Positions 1 to 10,899 of a DNA stretch of 64,000 nucleotides are shown piece after piece. Each line of letters opens with the position of its first letter. The first letter of the stretch is position 1. The position numbers were made by a program, and so were the translations under genes. Source of the stretch: Adiantum capillus-veneris. Taxonomy: Eukaryota > Streptophyta > Polypodiopsida > Polypodiales > Pteridaceae. The stretch covers positions 75,089,935-75,153,934 of the forward strand of contig CM043950.1 of NCBI GenBank assembly GCA_014529385.2, in the 5' to 3' direction. The notes beneath the pieces are model-generated. The model was not told the origin of the DNA, did no database searches, and worked only from the letters and a program-made list of their open reading frames with translations.

Positions 1-110
1 TTATTGCAAACAACACATTGTGAAATATAACTATGTGCCACTCCATTTGGATCTTTTCTACGTGAAAAAAAAAGTGCAGTATGCCTCACCGTACAACAAC
101 TTACAAACAG

Positions 111-652
111 ATGCTCCTGTCATTCTAGCAGCAACACACCTAGTCGCAATTGCAACCATGTGCCGAAGCATGAATGACTGGGAGCAACATAAAACATAGT
201 CACCCAATCCTTTTGCAATGACACACCTAGCCGCAATTGCAATCATGTGGCAGTGCATCCACGCACGGTGAGTTCTTTCAAACAGATGCTCCTCTCATTC
301 TAGCAGCAACACACCTAGTCGCAATTGCAACCATGTGCTGAAGCATGAATGACTAGGAGCAACATAAAACATAGTCACCCTACGCTTTTGCAATGACACA
401 CCTAGCCGCAATTGCAACCATGTGGCAGTGCATCCACGCATGGTGAGTTCTTTCAAACAGATGCTCCTGTCATTCTAGCAGCAACACACCTAGTTGCAAT
501 TACAACCATGTGCCGAAGCATGAATGACTGGGAGCAACATAAAACATAGTCACCCTACGCTTTTGCAATGACACACCTATCCGTAATTGCAACCATGTGC
601 CAGTGCATCCACGCACGGTGACTTCTTTCAAACAGAATCTACCGTCAATCTA
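111..652. repeat. 175-bp satellite, left block (about 3 units)
   Basis: The string ATGCTCCTGTCATTC and its surroundings recur at 111, 286 and 461 (then degenerate at 636), an exact 175-bp period. Each unit contains two related halves built around ACACACCTAGYCGCAATTGC, about 87 bp apart, so the unit is itself an old dimer. No coding capacity is evident; the short open frames across it change frame between units. Confidence 0.9.
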
Positions 653-1941
653 GTGACGGGGGCTTTTCACAAGACAAGCTCCCATACCCCTCTTCTCTCG
701 TCCCCACCCCATGAAAACCCCCTCTTAGGGAGGGAGTGATAAAAGACATTGGAAAAAGTAAGAAAAAAATAAAGTATGATTATGTAAATGTATGAGAAAG
801 GTAAAATAGGCCACCTTATGCCTGCGGGGCAGCCCATCCCCACCTTGCCTCCTTTTTCTAAATTGTTGCCCCGCCGTGTGTCCCTTTTCCTCTCCTCCAC
901 TCAAAAGGTCAACCCCCTCTCTCTTCCCCTTGTCCTTTCTCCTTTCTCTCTCCCCTCAAGCTACCCCACCTCTCACCAATAATGCACCCTAACTCACATG
1001 CAACTTACCCTATCTTTCAAAATAGTATACCTCACCCCCTCTTTCTCTCTCCTATCATATCCCATGACCCAAATACCCCCCTCTCTCTCTAAAGGGTGCC
1101 ATGTCTCTTGTCTTGTAGCTAAATAACCTCCCCCACACTCACACACACTCAGTTTCACTGAAAAAAGTGCCCACAGATCCATCCCCACCCAGTGGTTACC
1201 TGATGTTTCTTGTGTTCACACACATCTGCACATAGATTCACCTCTGAACACACTCCCCTCTCTCCCCTCTTGTAATTACTTTATTCTCCATGTCACCTCT
1301 CACTTTTTTTCATCAACCTATCTCTCTCTCTTAGTCTCTCTCTCATGAGACTGCTGTTCTCGCACATATACACACAGCCAGACAAGTGGGGCCCACAGTC
1401 ACATGGCCTATGTAGATAATGATTTCTTCATTTCTAAATTCTAGAATTTCTCCCCCCTCCTCCCCTATATAAAGAGGGGTCACCATCACACTAAGGACAC
1501 ACAACATCACCAAAGAACACACTATGCACTGTGTGTGCCTAGTGCACACACACACACACCCACACCATCACCATCACCGCAATCACCATGCTTGTCTTGA
1601 GCATGACCTCTACACCCTTGGCTATGGAAGATGAAGGGCAACTAAATGAAGGATGATGGCCATAATCCTCGTGCGAGTCTTCGCCATCAACTCCCACCTA
1701 TCCGCCATGTGCTCTACCACTCTCTCCCTTCCCATTCCCCTACCCTATGCTCCCCATTTCATCGCCTAATTCTCTAAACAAAGCTTGAGGTTTTGTGAGT
1801 ATGTTTTCTTGCAATGTTTTGCCCATGTGAGGTGTGCGAAATCGCCACCTAGTCTTGTGTTTTGGAGTGAGATTGTGTATGTGTGAAGGGTGTTCGGATT
1901 CGCCATCCTTTTGTGATGCCTAAGTACTAAGCCACTATACC

Positions 1942-1974
<33 letters not shown>

Positions 1975-2189
1975 ACTTGATCTCATTCCCTCTCCTTTTC
2001 ATCATTACTCCCAAGCATCCATCTCTCTTGGATGAAAACTTTGTTATGGTGGTGTGTTGTTTGCGTCCTAGCCACTGAAGCTAGGTGGTGCCCCGTGTTT
2101 GCTTTACCATGACAGGCCCGAGGCACGCCATTCGGTCCCCGGTGTTTTAGAGGCCGTCGGGGGTTCGGGGTTCGCTTTGCTCCTGTCAC
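653..2189. other. Pyrimidine-rich insert interrupting the satellite
   Basis: The satellite stops after 652 and resumes near 2,190. The interior is unrelated, strongly C+T rich on the plus strand (about 700-1,560), with a CA run near 1,545 and a CT run near 1,950-1,975. The edges read GTGACGGGGGC and GCTCCTGTCAC, which could be short terminal inverted repeats beside a TA. The right edge, however, also resembles the satellite itself, so element boundaries are uncertain. I see no gene here. Confidence 0.45.
1466..1474 (+). promoter_or_regulatory. Possible TATA box
   Basis: TATATAAAG lies between a C-rich tract and a CA-rich stretch (CACCATCACACTAAGG...), the arrangement expected of a plant RNA polymerase II core promoter. 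No gene follows it within the insert, so it may drive a non-coding or relic transcript, or be chance. Confidence 0.25.
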
Positions 2190-2910
2190 TAGCAGCAACA
2201 CCCCTAGTCGCAATTGCAACCATGTGCCGAAGCATGAATGACTAGGAGCAAAATAAAACATAGTCATCCTACGCTTTTGCAATGACACACCTAGTCGCAA
2301 TTGCAACCATGTGCCAGTGCATCCACGCACGATGTCTTCTTTCAAGATTCAAGCATATGAAACATTATGAAATTATTTGAGTACACATTCATGCATTAGA
2401 TGCTACCGTCATTCTAGCAGCAACACACCTAGTCGCAATTGCAACCATGTGCCAAAGCATGAATGACAGGAAGCAACATAAAACATAGTCATCTTGCGTT
2501 TTTGCAATGACACACCTAGCGGCAATTGCAACCATGTGCCAGTGCATCCACGCATGGTGAGTTCTTTCTAACAGATGCTCTTGTCATCCTAGCAGCAACA
2601 CACCTAGTCGCATTTGCAACCATGTGCCGAAGCATAAATGACTGGGAGCAACATAAAACATAGTCACCCTATGCTTTTGCAATGACACACCTAGACGCAA
2701 TTGCAACCATGTGCCAGTGCATCCACGCACGGTGACTTCTTTCAAATAGATGCTACCGTCAATCTAGCAGCAACACACCTAGTCGCAATTGCAACCATGT
2801 GCCGAAGCATGAATGACTGGGAGCAATATAAAACATAATCATCGTACGCTTTTGCAATGACACACCTAGCCGCAATTGCAACCATATGCCAGTGCATCCA
2901 CGTACGATGA
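2190..2910. repeat. 175-bp satellite, right block
   Basis: Same satellite as at 111-652. Unit starts at 2,400, 2,575 and 2,750 keep the exact 175-bp spacing. A roughly 55-bp non-satellite segment (about 2,345-2,399) separates the first partial unit from the rest. The last unit ends near 2,910 in AT-rich unique sequence. Confidence 0.88.
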
Positions 2911-3645
2911 TTTTATAAAAGAAATTTTATACCTTTGAGTTTTAACGCAAAAAACTCAAAAAAACATCAATAAAATAAGGAAGGGATTAAAAAACTACCG
3001 CTACACTGCTTTGAGAATGTGGAAAGATGCCAGAAAGTTTGGTGAAGAAGACTTTTCAATGTACCTCTCTTGCGAAAAAGACAAGCACCGGTGTCGTCTT
3101 TATATAGCCATGGCGGGCCCGACGGGGAAGTGGCTTTCCACGGCGGGCCCAGCGGGTTAACTACTTAGCCCGGCGGGCCTTTAGCCGGTCTCCAAGTCTC
3201 CTTGCAGGTCAAAAAAGATGAATGTCAATTAACATAATATTTGTTATTTTGCATTTCTATTGTTATTAACCTAAAATTATAGTGTGATCACGTCATTTTG
3301 AAATCCCTGATAGACACCAAACCCATGTATACACAAATCACACAAGACACATAAGAGACAGAAGATACCCAAGTTTTTGATAAAATTGCATTATCTCCGA
3401 GCAAGAAGTATATTGAAGATGCAGTGATTACAACTTAAAAGCTAAAGGGTATGCTATTATAGATTGCTTCATAGGATTTTGGGTTGATTGTGTACACCTG
3501 TCGTCTCCTTGGGATGTGCTCCATGGGTATTTTGATACATCATATCAGATGTGAAAGTATGTGGATGATGGGCTGCTTATGGTCTAGCTTGAAGGTGTAT
3601 GCATCCAATTGCTCATAATATAGACGTTGCGCAACATATGAGCCT
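2911..3645. other. Non-coding stretch with GGCGGGCCC repeats
   Basis: No gene was recognised. Around 3,110-3,180 the block GGCGGGCC occurs three times within 70 bp, separated by short spacers, in otherwise AT-rich DNA. The remainder is unremarkable. Confidence 0.5.
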
Positions 3646-4325
3646 CTATCCAATTGAATTGCCCCACTCATCCAGGTACCCCTTCTCCACCTTCTCCTTT
3701 GCTGCAACACACTTGACTAGGTAGAAATCCACATCCTCGGCGTTGGTCAAAGCATCTGGATTTATAGCAAATGTGCTGCCAGCACATAGAGCGCTACTCA
3801 ACACATCATGATGACCTTCATATGTGAAGTCATCATAGGCGGATTCTTCATCTTTCAAATCTGACACAGCCTCATCAGGTAATGGCAGTAGAGTATGATA
3901 ACCCCAAGGATGCACGTGAGCTTTATTGACACAGCAATTCCATCTTCGGTGCATGCATTCATCAAAGAAGCATGCCGACTTTTTGCAAGGGCAGTTTGAT
4001 CCCCAGGGTTGTGGCCACAAAAAGCATGTAGAGAGCGAGGTTTGGCCATAGTGGCACAATTCCACTTCACCTCCCTATTCACTTCCCCCTCCTTAACCTC
4101 CCAGAACACATGGGCACATTCCCTTTCCTTTGAAGGATAGTGTGAAGGTGCTCCCTGCGATGACAGGTTAGCTTGGCAATAAGCAACCACATCAGCTGCA
4201 AATCACAAAATAGCTCCATTAGATTTTAGTTGTTCATGTGTCAAGGTTCTTTTCACAACTACTCCTACACCATCATGCTCTCCCTTGCCGTGCCCTGATC
4301 CAAAGAAGAATTGGCTCATATATTA

Positions 4326-4761
4326 GAAAGAGGATGGGGTCTAGGAGGGCCTCTTTATTTCCCATGAGCTTATGGAGGTGATTAGCATTTTGACGAATAG
4401 GTGTATGCCATGTGTGAAAGAATGGTGGGTGTGTAAGAGTGGTCAAAGGATGCACTTTTCTCCCAAAAAAGGAGGTGGGAAAATTTATTATTTTTGGCCC
4501 TCCATAACTTCCACATATGATCTCCAATTTGACCGGAGATCATAGATCTACAATCTATGCGCCGAGCTCTTTCCATAGATATGCTACATGATATGGTTTT
4601 ACCCACTAATTCTATATTGGGGGAAAATTTTGAATTCAAATAAACTAGCCGTTTTTCGTGTTTGAATTCAAAAGTTGTCTTTTGAGTACTTTATTAATAC
4701 TAAAGGTTTGACTTCCTTAAACTGCCAAATAAATAGGACCTCCTAGACCCCATCCTCTTCC
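4326..4761. mobile_element. 436-bp MITE-like element with TIRs and TA duplication
   Basis: Terminal inverted repeats share GAGGATGGGGTCTAGGAGG and extend for about 30 bp: left end at 4,326, right end at 4,761 on the opposite strand, with 22 of the first 23 bases matching. Each end is bordered by TA (4,324-4,325 and 4,762-4,763), as expected for Tc1/mariner-type target duplication. There is no coding capacity. The element sits inside the transposase pseudogene between SDGTASQFKG and FFGSGHGKG, and the frame is kept across it. Confidence 0.75.
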
Positions 4762-5879
4762 TAACGCCCCATCTAGGTGAGTCCACCATATCTTGCAATG
4801 AAGTAAAAAGGCCTAGCTCCCTTGAACTGTGAGGCCGTACCATCAGAACACACCAAATGTTTCTTAGGAGTGACACCCTCTTATTGTAACCAATCATGGT
4901 GTAGCATGAAGCAGTGTTGCATGAACAACGTGTCATGCACCTTATCATCTGATATAAATAAGTGGATGGTTTTGACTACCTCTCTTGCCCTGCGGTAGTA
5001 TGTTATGTGTACAAAAATGGTTACTCTACTAGAGTGCTAATGCATTGACCGAATCTCATTTTGTTCCTTGAAGGCATAATTCTCTGCAAAATCAACAACT
5101 GGCACGACGACATCGTCCAGAAATCGAAGAAGGCAATCCTTGAATTGTTGTCCTTGCCATCGAGCCACATAGTTATGAGTAATAAAGAGTTACAACTTGG
5201 TCTTCAAGAGTTGAAGAAACTCCCAACACTGCATTTCTTTGTGCAAAAAATATTTTCTTTTGTTACTATTTCCATGCTTGTCTTGAGCTTGTACATATGC
5301 AAATACTTTCACATTAATACTATTACCTAGCTTTGTTGTCTCCAAGCAGCATAATTCCAATGTATTCACTCCACATGTCAAACACTCTCCCATAAGGCAT
5401 TCCCTTCTATGGAAAACTGCATCTGCGGGATTTGGACATAGAACATACTCCCACATATGTGTGACACCTTCGAACGTGTGATGTGAATCCAAGCAACCCT
5501 TGCTAATGTTCTCACCTGGGGCATAGATACCGCATATACAGTCACAACCTGCTCTATGCAGCCCAAAAGCATGAGAGCGCATGTGGTACAGTGTGTCCTT
5601 CAAAAAAGACATTTGCACATGCTATTCGCAACAGCATGTGTATCTATCCTTCAGCCTCCTACAAAAGAATGGCTTCAACATCTCAAACATTCTCATTCCA
5701 ATCTTGAAATCTAGATGTTTTTCCTTGAATCTACAAAAGAACTCAACCTTCAACATCCAAATGATGATCAGTATATTCAGATTGCTAACTAGGACATCCA
5801 TCATATTCATGAAAACAAATCATAGTGATAATCAACATCCTAATGTGCATGCTACAACGTATGTTAACTAGCATAAAGA

Positions 5880-6790
5880 GTGTTAGCTAGCATATATCTT
5901 GTGTTTACCAGGTAACTTTATATGCTAGGTAGAGCACAAGGCACGCTAACTAGCACAGACCATATGATAACTAGCATACTCATTAGGACACCCATCATGT
6001 TGTTGAGCATACAAGGTGTTAACTAGAAAAAATTATGTTAATTAGCATACATCTTGTGTTGAATAGCTAGCTCTCTATGCTAGGTAGAACACAAGGCATG
6101 CTAACTAGCATACTCCATATGCTAACTAGCATACCCAGCCCAGCTACTAGTTCTAACTAGCATAACCCTTGTGTTAAATAGCATACCCATCATTGCTAGT
6201 GAGCATGCTAGTTGTTAACTAGCAGAAGTGGTGTTAACTTTCATACTTTTTGTTTTTATCAACTAACTCTGTATGCTATTTATAACTCAAGGCCTAGTAG
6301 CTAGCATACTCCATATGCTACCTAGCAAACTCCATGTGCTAACTAGCATATTCACTTTCAGCTAGACAACGTACTTATCATGAAATTGAGCGTACTAGGT
6401 ATGTAGCTAGCATACCAGGTATGTTAATTAGCATACATATTGTGTTAACCAACTAGCTCTTTATTCTATTTAGGACCCAAGGCATGCTAACTAGCATACT
6501 CCATATGCTAACGAGCATAGTCACTATGCTAGGTAGTATACGCATTAGGACACCCATCATGCTATTGAGCATACTAGGTGCTAACTGGCATAAATGATGT
6601 TAATTAGCATACATCTTGTGCTGACTAGCTAACTTTATATGCTAGGTATAACACAAGGCATTCTAACTATCATACTCCTGATGCCAACCAATATACTCCA
6701 TATGCTTACTAGCATACCCAGCCGAACTGCTAGTTCTAACTAGCATAACCCTTGTCTTAAATAGCGTACCCCTCATACTAGTGAGTCAGC
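5880..6790. repeat. Degenerate repeats rich in CTAACTAGCATA
   Basis: The 12-mer GCTAACTAGCAT and variants occur many times. A longer phrase (CATACATCTTGTGTTGA... then GCTAGGTAGAACACAAGGC) recurs near 5,888, 6,049, 6,241, 6,432 and 6,609, giving a loose 160-195-bp period. The block lies where the intron between the second and third blocks of the transposase pseudogene would be. Similar words reappear near 10,785-10,890. Confidence 0.75.
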
Positions 6791-7190
6791 ATATACAAGT
6801 TACTAAGAACTAGAGATGCAATGCATAAGATGCATAAGTCATGGTACAAGTATTTGATTGATCACCTGAGGCTTGTCTAGGAGGTGCACTGGGTGTTCTA
6901 TATACCTTTTCTTCCCCATCCTCTTTCGACAAACATCCTTCTTATTCGGTGAAACATGAGTCTCCACTTTCCAAAATGTGTAGACCTATTCCTTAATTTC
7001 AACTTTGATAGGGCTGTGACGTTGTTGCTTGTGACCTGCAACCAATAAAAACAATCGACCATCAACATCAGGCGTCGCCTGTCATGATCTCGCCTTGTGC
7101 AAGGTCCAATGATTGACATTTAGGACCCTAGCAATTTTTGCAATAGGCATGTTTCCCTTTGAATTCAACATCATCTGCAATGCTGCATTC

Positions 7191-7332
7191 TATTGAGAGA
7201 GAAAGAAAGAGCACAGAAAAAGAACCCCAAAGTGTGTAGGATACACACATGAGATGACGTATAAATAGAGGACACCTGGGTTCCATACATAGAAAATCCA
7301 TATATTGAGTAGCTTCACATATAAGCTCAACA
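7191..7332 (-). repeat. 3' LTR of the non-coding LTR element
   Basis: Matches 9,711-9,852 over its whole length with scattered substitutions. It contains TATAAATAG (plus strand) near 7,260. Its outer tip reads TATTGAG instead of TGTTGAG. Confidence 0.8.
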
Positions 7333-7451
7333 CCCCGCTCAAATAAGGGTCCCTAACTGTGGATGAAAAAACTCTTGGGGGATCAAGGGAAAAACCCACA
7401 TCTCTATATACACCCACCATAATATTATAAAAATCATTGAATATACAAATG

Positions 7452-8600
7452 TTTATGAGGAGCTACATCACTCCTTTTACAATGAATATTTTATGAGGAG
7501 CTACATCACTCCTTTTACAATGAATGTTTTATGAGGAGTTACATTACTCCTATCCTATCAAATACCATAATGAATACAAAGGTTCAATAAAGAGGTGTAA
7601 GGGCTATCGATTAGCTCGTAATCAGAGCTTGTCATCACTATCACATCATCAAACATATCTTCATGTTGTCATCAATATGGTATCACCAAACATGTCTTCA
7701 TAAATCTTTTATTGTCACCAAGTTTGTCTTCACGAAATAAATTCTTTGATCAATCCTACATAGATCATAGACTCCAAAAACATAGTCATGAAAATTATTA
7801 CCATCGCTAGTGGAATAATTACGGTCACAATGCCAAAAGAGATGGTTCACGATGCCACTCTTTTGACGACATATATATGCACGACAACATATGTGGACAT
7901 AAAGTATGAACATAAAAAGTACAAGATGCATGATACGTGATGCAAATGACATGTGTATATACTACATAAAACGATATTTATCAACGCAGTGGTATCAATG
8001 AGTATCATCAAAGTATCAACAAAATATCATCATTGTATCAATAAAAATAAATAAATCATCATGGTATCAACAAAAAGCATCATGATATCACCGAGAATAG
8101 TCATTGTATCAATGAAACAACATCGCATGGTATCACCGAGAATAATCATGGTATCAACACAACAACATCATGACATCACCGAGAATAATCATTGTATCAA
8201 CGAAACAACATCATGGTATCACTGAGAATAACCATGGTATCAAGGAAACAACATCATGGTATCACCGAGAATAACTATGGTATCAACGAAACAACACATG
8301 GTATCACTAAGAATAACCATGGCATCAACGAAATATCATAATGGTATCACCGATAATAACCATGGTATAAACAAAACAACATCATGGTATCACCGAGAAT
8401 AATGGAATAAACAAAATATCATCATGGCATCACTAAGAATAACCATAGTATCAACGAAATATCATCATGGTATCAACGAAAATCACCATGACCAAAGTAC
8501 TAACAAAACATCATCATGATACTACCAAAATCACTATGGTATCAACATGAGATTATCAATAAAATGATGTAAACTATATCTCTAGAAGAATAATTATACA
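7452..8600. repeat. Tandem arrays (about 38 bp and 43 bp) inside the LTR element
   Basis: TTATGAGGAGCTACATCACT repeats about three times from 7,452 with a 38-39-bp step. From about 7,980 to 8,550 a unit containing TATCACCGAGAATAA repeats. In the clean part (8,131, 8,174, 8,217, 8,260) the step is exactly 43 bp. These fill the element where gag and pol would normally be. Confidence 0.85.
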
Positions 8601-8639
8601 AGAATCAATGAACGAGTATATCATATAACAAAAGATAAT

Positions 8640-9700
8640 GTACCAACAGTAGCTCGATAGAATTTGGACGATCATCAACGAATCGACTGAATCGGAACGA
8701 TATGTAACTAGCTTCTGTAGAGCAAAGCTACGTCAGTAACAAATATATGATTGATGAAGAAAAAATATACTTGAAAAGTTCTCAATTATGAAGAAAATCA
8801 AAAGCAAAAAGTGATTTGCTTTTCAAAGATATTTGCAGTACGAGAACGGTAACCCAAATTCGGTGTAGAATTTAGAGAAAGTTTCTTTTGCAAAGTTGTA
8901 CACCACATCGATTCCGATGGATCAAGCGAATAATTTCACAGCGATTCCAGTGCCTCCGCGGTCTATTTCTATAAAATCATTCTCAATTAGGAGAAAAATC
9001 GAAAACAAAAAATGAAAGTTTCTTTTCAAACATGTGCGCAGTTCGCCAACGATAACTCAAAATTGGTGAAGAATTTGAAAAAACTTTCTTCTGCAAAGTT
9101 TTAGACCATATGGATTCCGGTGCCTTCGGAGAATAGTTTCTGCAAAAAAAAATTCAAGCAGGAGAAAAATAAAAAACAAAAAGCGAAGTTTCTTTCTAGG
9201 CATGTACGCAATCCACGAACGATAACTCAAAATCGGTGCAGAATTTGAAAAAACTTTCTTTATCAAAGTTGTAGACCAAATCGATTCCATGCCTGGCGTG
9301 GGTAGTTTTTGCAAAATTGTTTTCAATTAGCAAAAAAATCAAAAACAAAAAGAGAAAGTTGCTTTTCAAGTATGTACGCAGTCCGCGAACGATAACTCAA
9401 AATCAGTGCAGAATTTTAAAAAAATTTCTTCCGCAAAGTTGTAGACCACATTGATTCGGGTGCCTTCGCGGGCTCTTTCTGCAAGATCATTCTCAATTAA
9501 GAGAAAAATTGTAACCAAAAAACAAAAGTTGCTTTTCAGGCATGTACGCAGTCCGACAACGATAACTCAAAATCGGTGCAGAATTTGGAAAAAATTTCCT
9601 CTGCAAAGTTGTAAACCGCATCAATTGCGATGCCTCTAGCAGCTAGTTTCTGCAAAATCGTTTTCAATCAGGAGAAAAATAAAAAACAAAAACATACTGC
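8640..9700. repeat. 170-bp tandem array inside the LTR element
   Basis: The phrase AACGATAACTCAAAATCGG recurs with its start at 9,049, 9,219, 9,389 and 9,559, an exact 170-bp period, plus a more diverged copy near 8,850. Short open frames across it are by-products of the repeat and carry no recognisable domain. Confidence 0.85.
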
Positions 9701-9710
9701 TCTGATATCA
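9699..9710 (-). other. Primer-binding site (initiator Met tRNA)
   Basis: The minus strand reads TGATATCAGAGC directly next to the LTR end ...CAACA. The canonical plant initiator-Met site is TGGTATCAGAGC, one base different. It sets the direction of the non-coding LTR element. Confidence 0.75.
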
Positions 9711-9852
9711 TGTTGAGAGAGAAAGAGAGAGCACAAAAATAGAACCCCAAAGTGTGTAGAATACACACATGAGATGATGTATATATAGAGGGGACCTGGG
9801 TGCCATATATAAAGAATCCATATATTGAGTAGCTTCATATATAAGCTCAATA
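9711..9852 (-). repeat. 5' LTR of the non-coding LTR element
   Basis: 142-bp partner of 7,191-7,332. Its inner tip is the intact TGTTGAG; its outer tip is CTCAATA. It is followed by the target duplication CATTC at 9,853-9,857. Confidence 0.8.
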
Positions 9853-10576
9853 CATTCTTCCAAAACAACTCCTCATTGGAACCTGACTGCTTGATGGTAG
9901 CCAGTGTAATGCGGACATTGGAGACAATTGCGGTCTGTACACCAACCTCCTCCTTGAAAGACTCATCATGGATCGCCTGAACATGCGGATGTTGAGCAAC
10001 AAGATTCTAGATTTCCTACTTTTCTTCTGTACTAAAACATTCAGCCCTACTCTTGAAAGCTCTCACAATCTCGGAGGAGATTCTCGTTTTCTCGTCATCG
10101 TTGAGGGCATGATGTTGTCGCTCAAATTTCATTTGTTTCTGTTCCTCTTTCTTACTGTCTCATGTTCCTTGATTACAAAAAGAGCTCAATCTTTGAAGTT
10201 GTAATTCATTGCCTATAGTGGCTCTCTTTTGATTTTTCCTGAGAACTGTTGACGTGCATAATATGTTACTTACTTAAAATCACTTGAATGTGTAACTGTC
10301 AACACTTGATGTTGTAATACACACATACTATGAACAAATGCCCTCACAAAACTATAGATGTGACCAACAAAACCAATGACTTTATTTGGAGTGGGAGGAC
10401 TACACAAAAGATTTGCTTACCATCAGATTACTGTATGGCTCCATTTCTACCATTGGAGCTAGTGGCAATAATGTTTGCTGCTGGTTCTCCGTTTATGTAG
10501 GTCTGTGTGAGAATGAGAGAAAGAGCTCATCGTTGACAACTAATCTCTCAGGAAGGATTCCCAGCGCAAGGAACGA

Positions 10577-10625
10577 ACGAGAGAGAGAGAGAGAGAGAGC
10601 AAGACTCAGCAAACCTCTTGCTAGT

Positions 10626-10671
<46 letters not shown>
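10577..10671. repeat. Two (GA)n microsatellites
   Basis: GA runs at 10,577-10,599 and 10,627-10,671 are separated by AAGACTCAGCAAACCTCTTG and a few more bases. The open frames over them encode only Arg-Glu or Ser-Leu runs. Confidence 0.95.
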
Positions 10672-10673
<2 letters not shown>

Positions 10674-10899
10674 CCCCACGTCGTCTTTAGTAGTAGCTGA
10701 AAATAGAAGCACATGAGGGAAAATAAATTTTGTATGGAAAATTTGAAATTCAAAGGACATGCCCATCCGTTTTCAGTATATGCTAACAAGCACAAGTAGC
10801 TAGCATTGTTCGGGACAACATATTCACTGACACGCTAACATGCTTCTACCCTTAGGCACATTGTGGTGGTTGGAAACTACTGCTACTAGCATGATTTTG

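Larger units (their letters stand above)
7191..9852 (-). mobile_element. Non-coding LTR element (TRIM/LARD-like), 2.66 kb
   Basis: Two 142-bp direct repeats (7,191-7,332 and 9,711-9,852) share the inverted tips TGTTGAG/CTCAACA, each with one transition at its outer end. Target duplication CATTC is present at 7,186-7,190 and 9,853-9,857. Immediately inside the right repeat, on the minus strand, is TGATATCAGAGC, one mismatch from the initiator-Met primer-binding site, so the element reads leftwards. There is no gag or pol; the interior is two tandem arrays. The short LTR and lack of genes fit TRIM/LARD-type non-autonomous elements. It is inserted in an exon of the transposase pseudogene. Confidence 0.85.
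3646..10130 (-). pseudogene. Broken RNase-H-fold (DUF7869-like) transposase gene
   Basis: Reading leftwards, coding sequence runs 10,130-9,858, continues at 7,190-6,845, then 5,810-4,765, then 4,320-3,646. The N-terminal exons have a helical region and the motif SPNKKDVCRKRMGKK. The exon ends at a CAG/GTGATC donor near 6,845. The third block has CX2C-type cysteines and the acidic motifs DFAENY, FISDDKVHD and SDGTASQFKG, with FFGSGHGKGEHDG after the MITE. These fit a DDE-like catalytic core. Several in-frame stops (for example near 5,190, 5,038 and 4,876) show it is dead. Insertions split it: an LTR element between 9,857 and 7,190 and a MITE at 4,326-4,761. In both cases the frame continues once the element and one copy of the target duplication are discounted. 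The family is widespread in seed-free plants; its exact name is from memory. Confidence 0.75.

Noticed and set aside
653-2189. A confident DNA transposon call for the satellite insert
   Set aside because: Only about 9 of 11 tip bases match and the right tip also fits the satellite consensus, so the inverted repeat may be chance.
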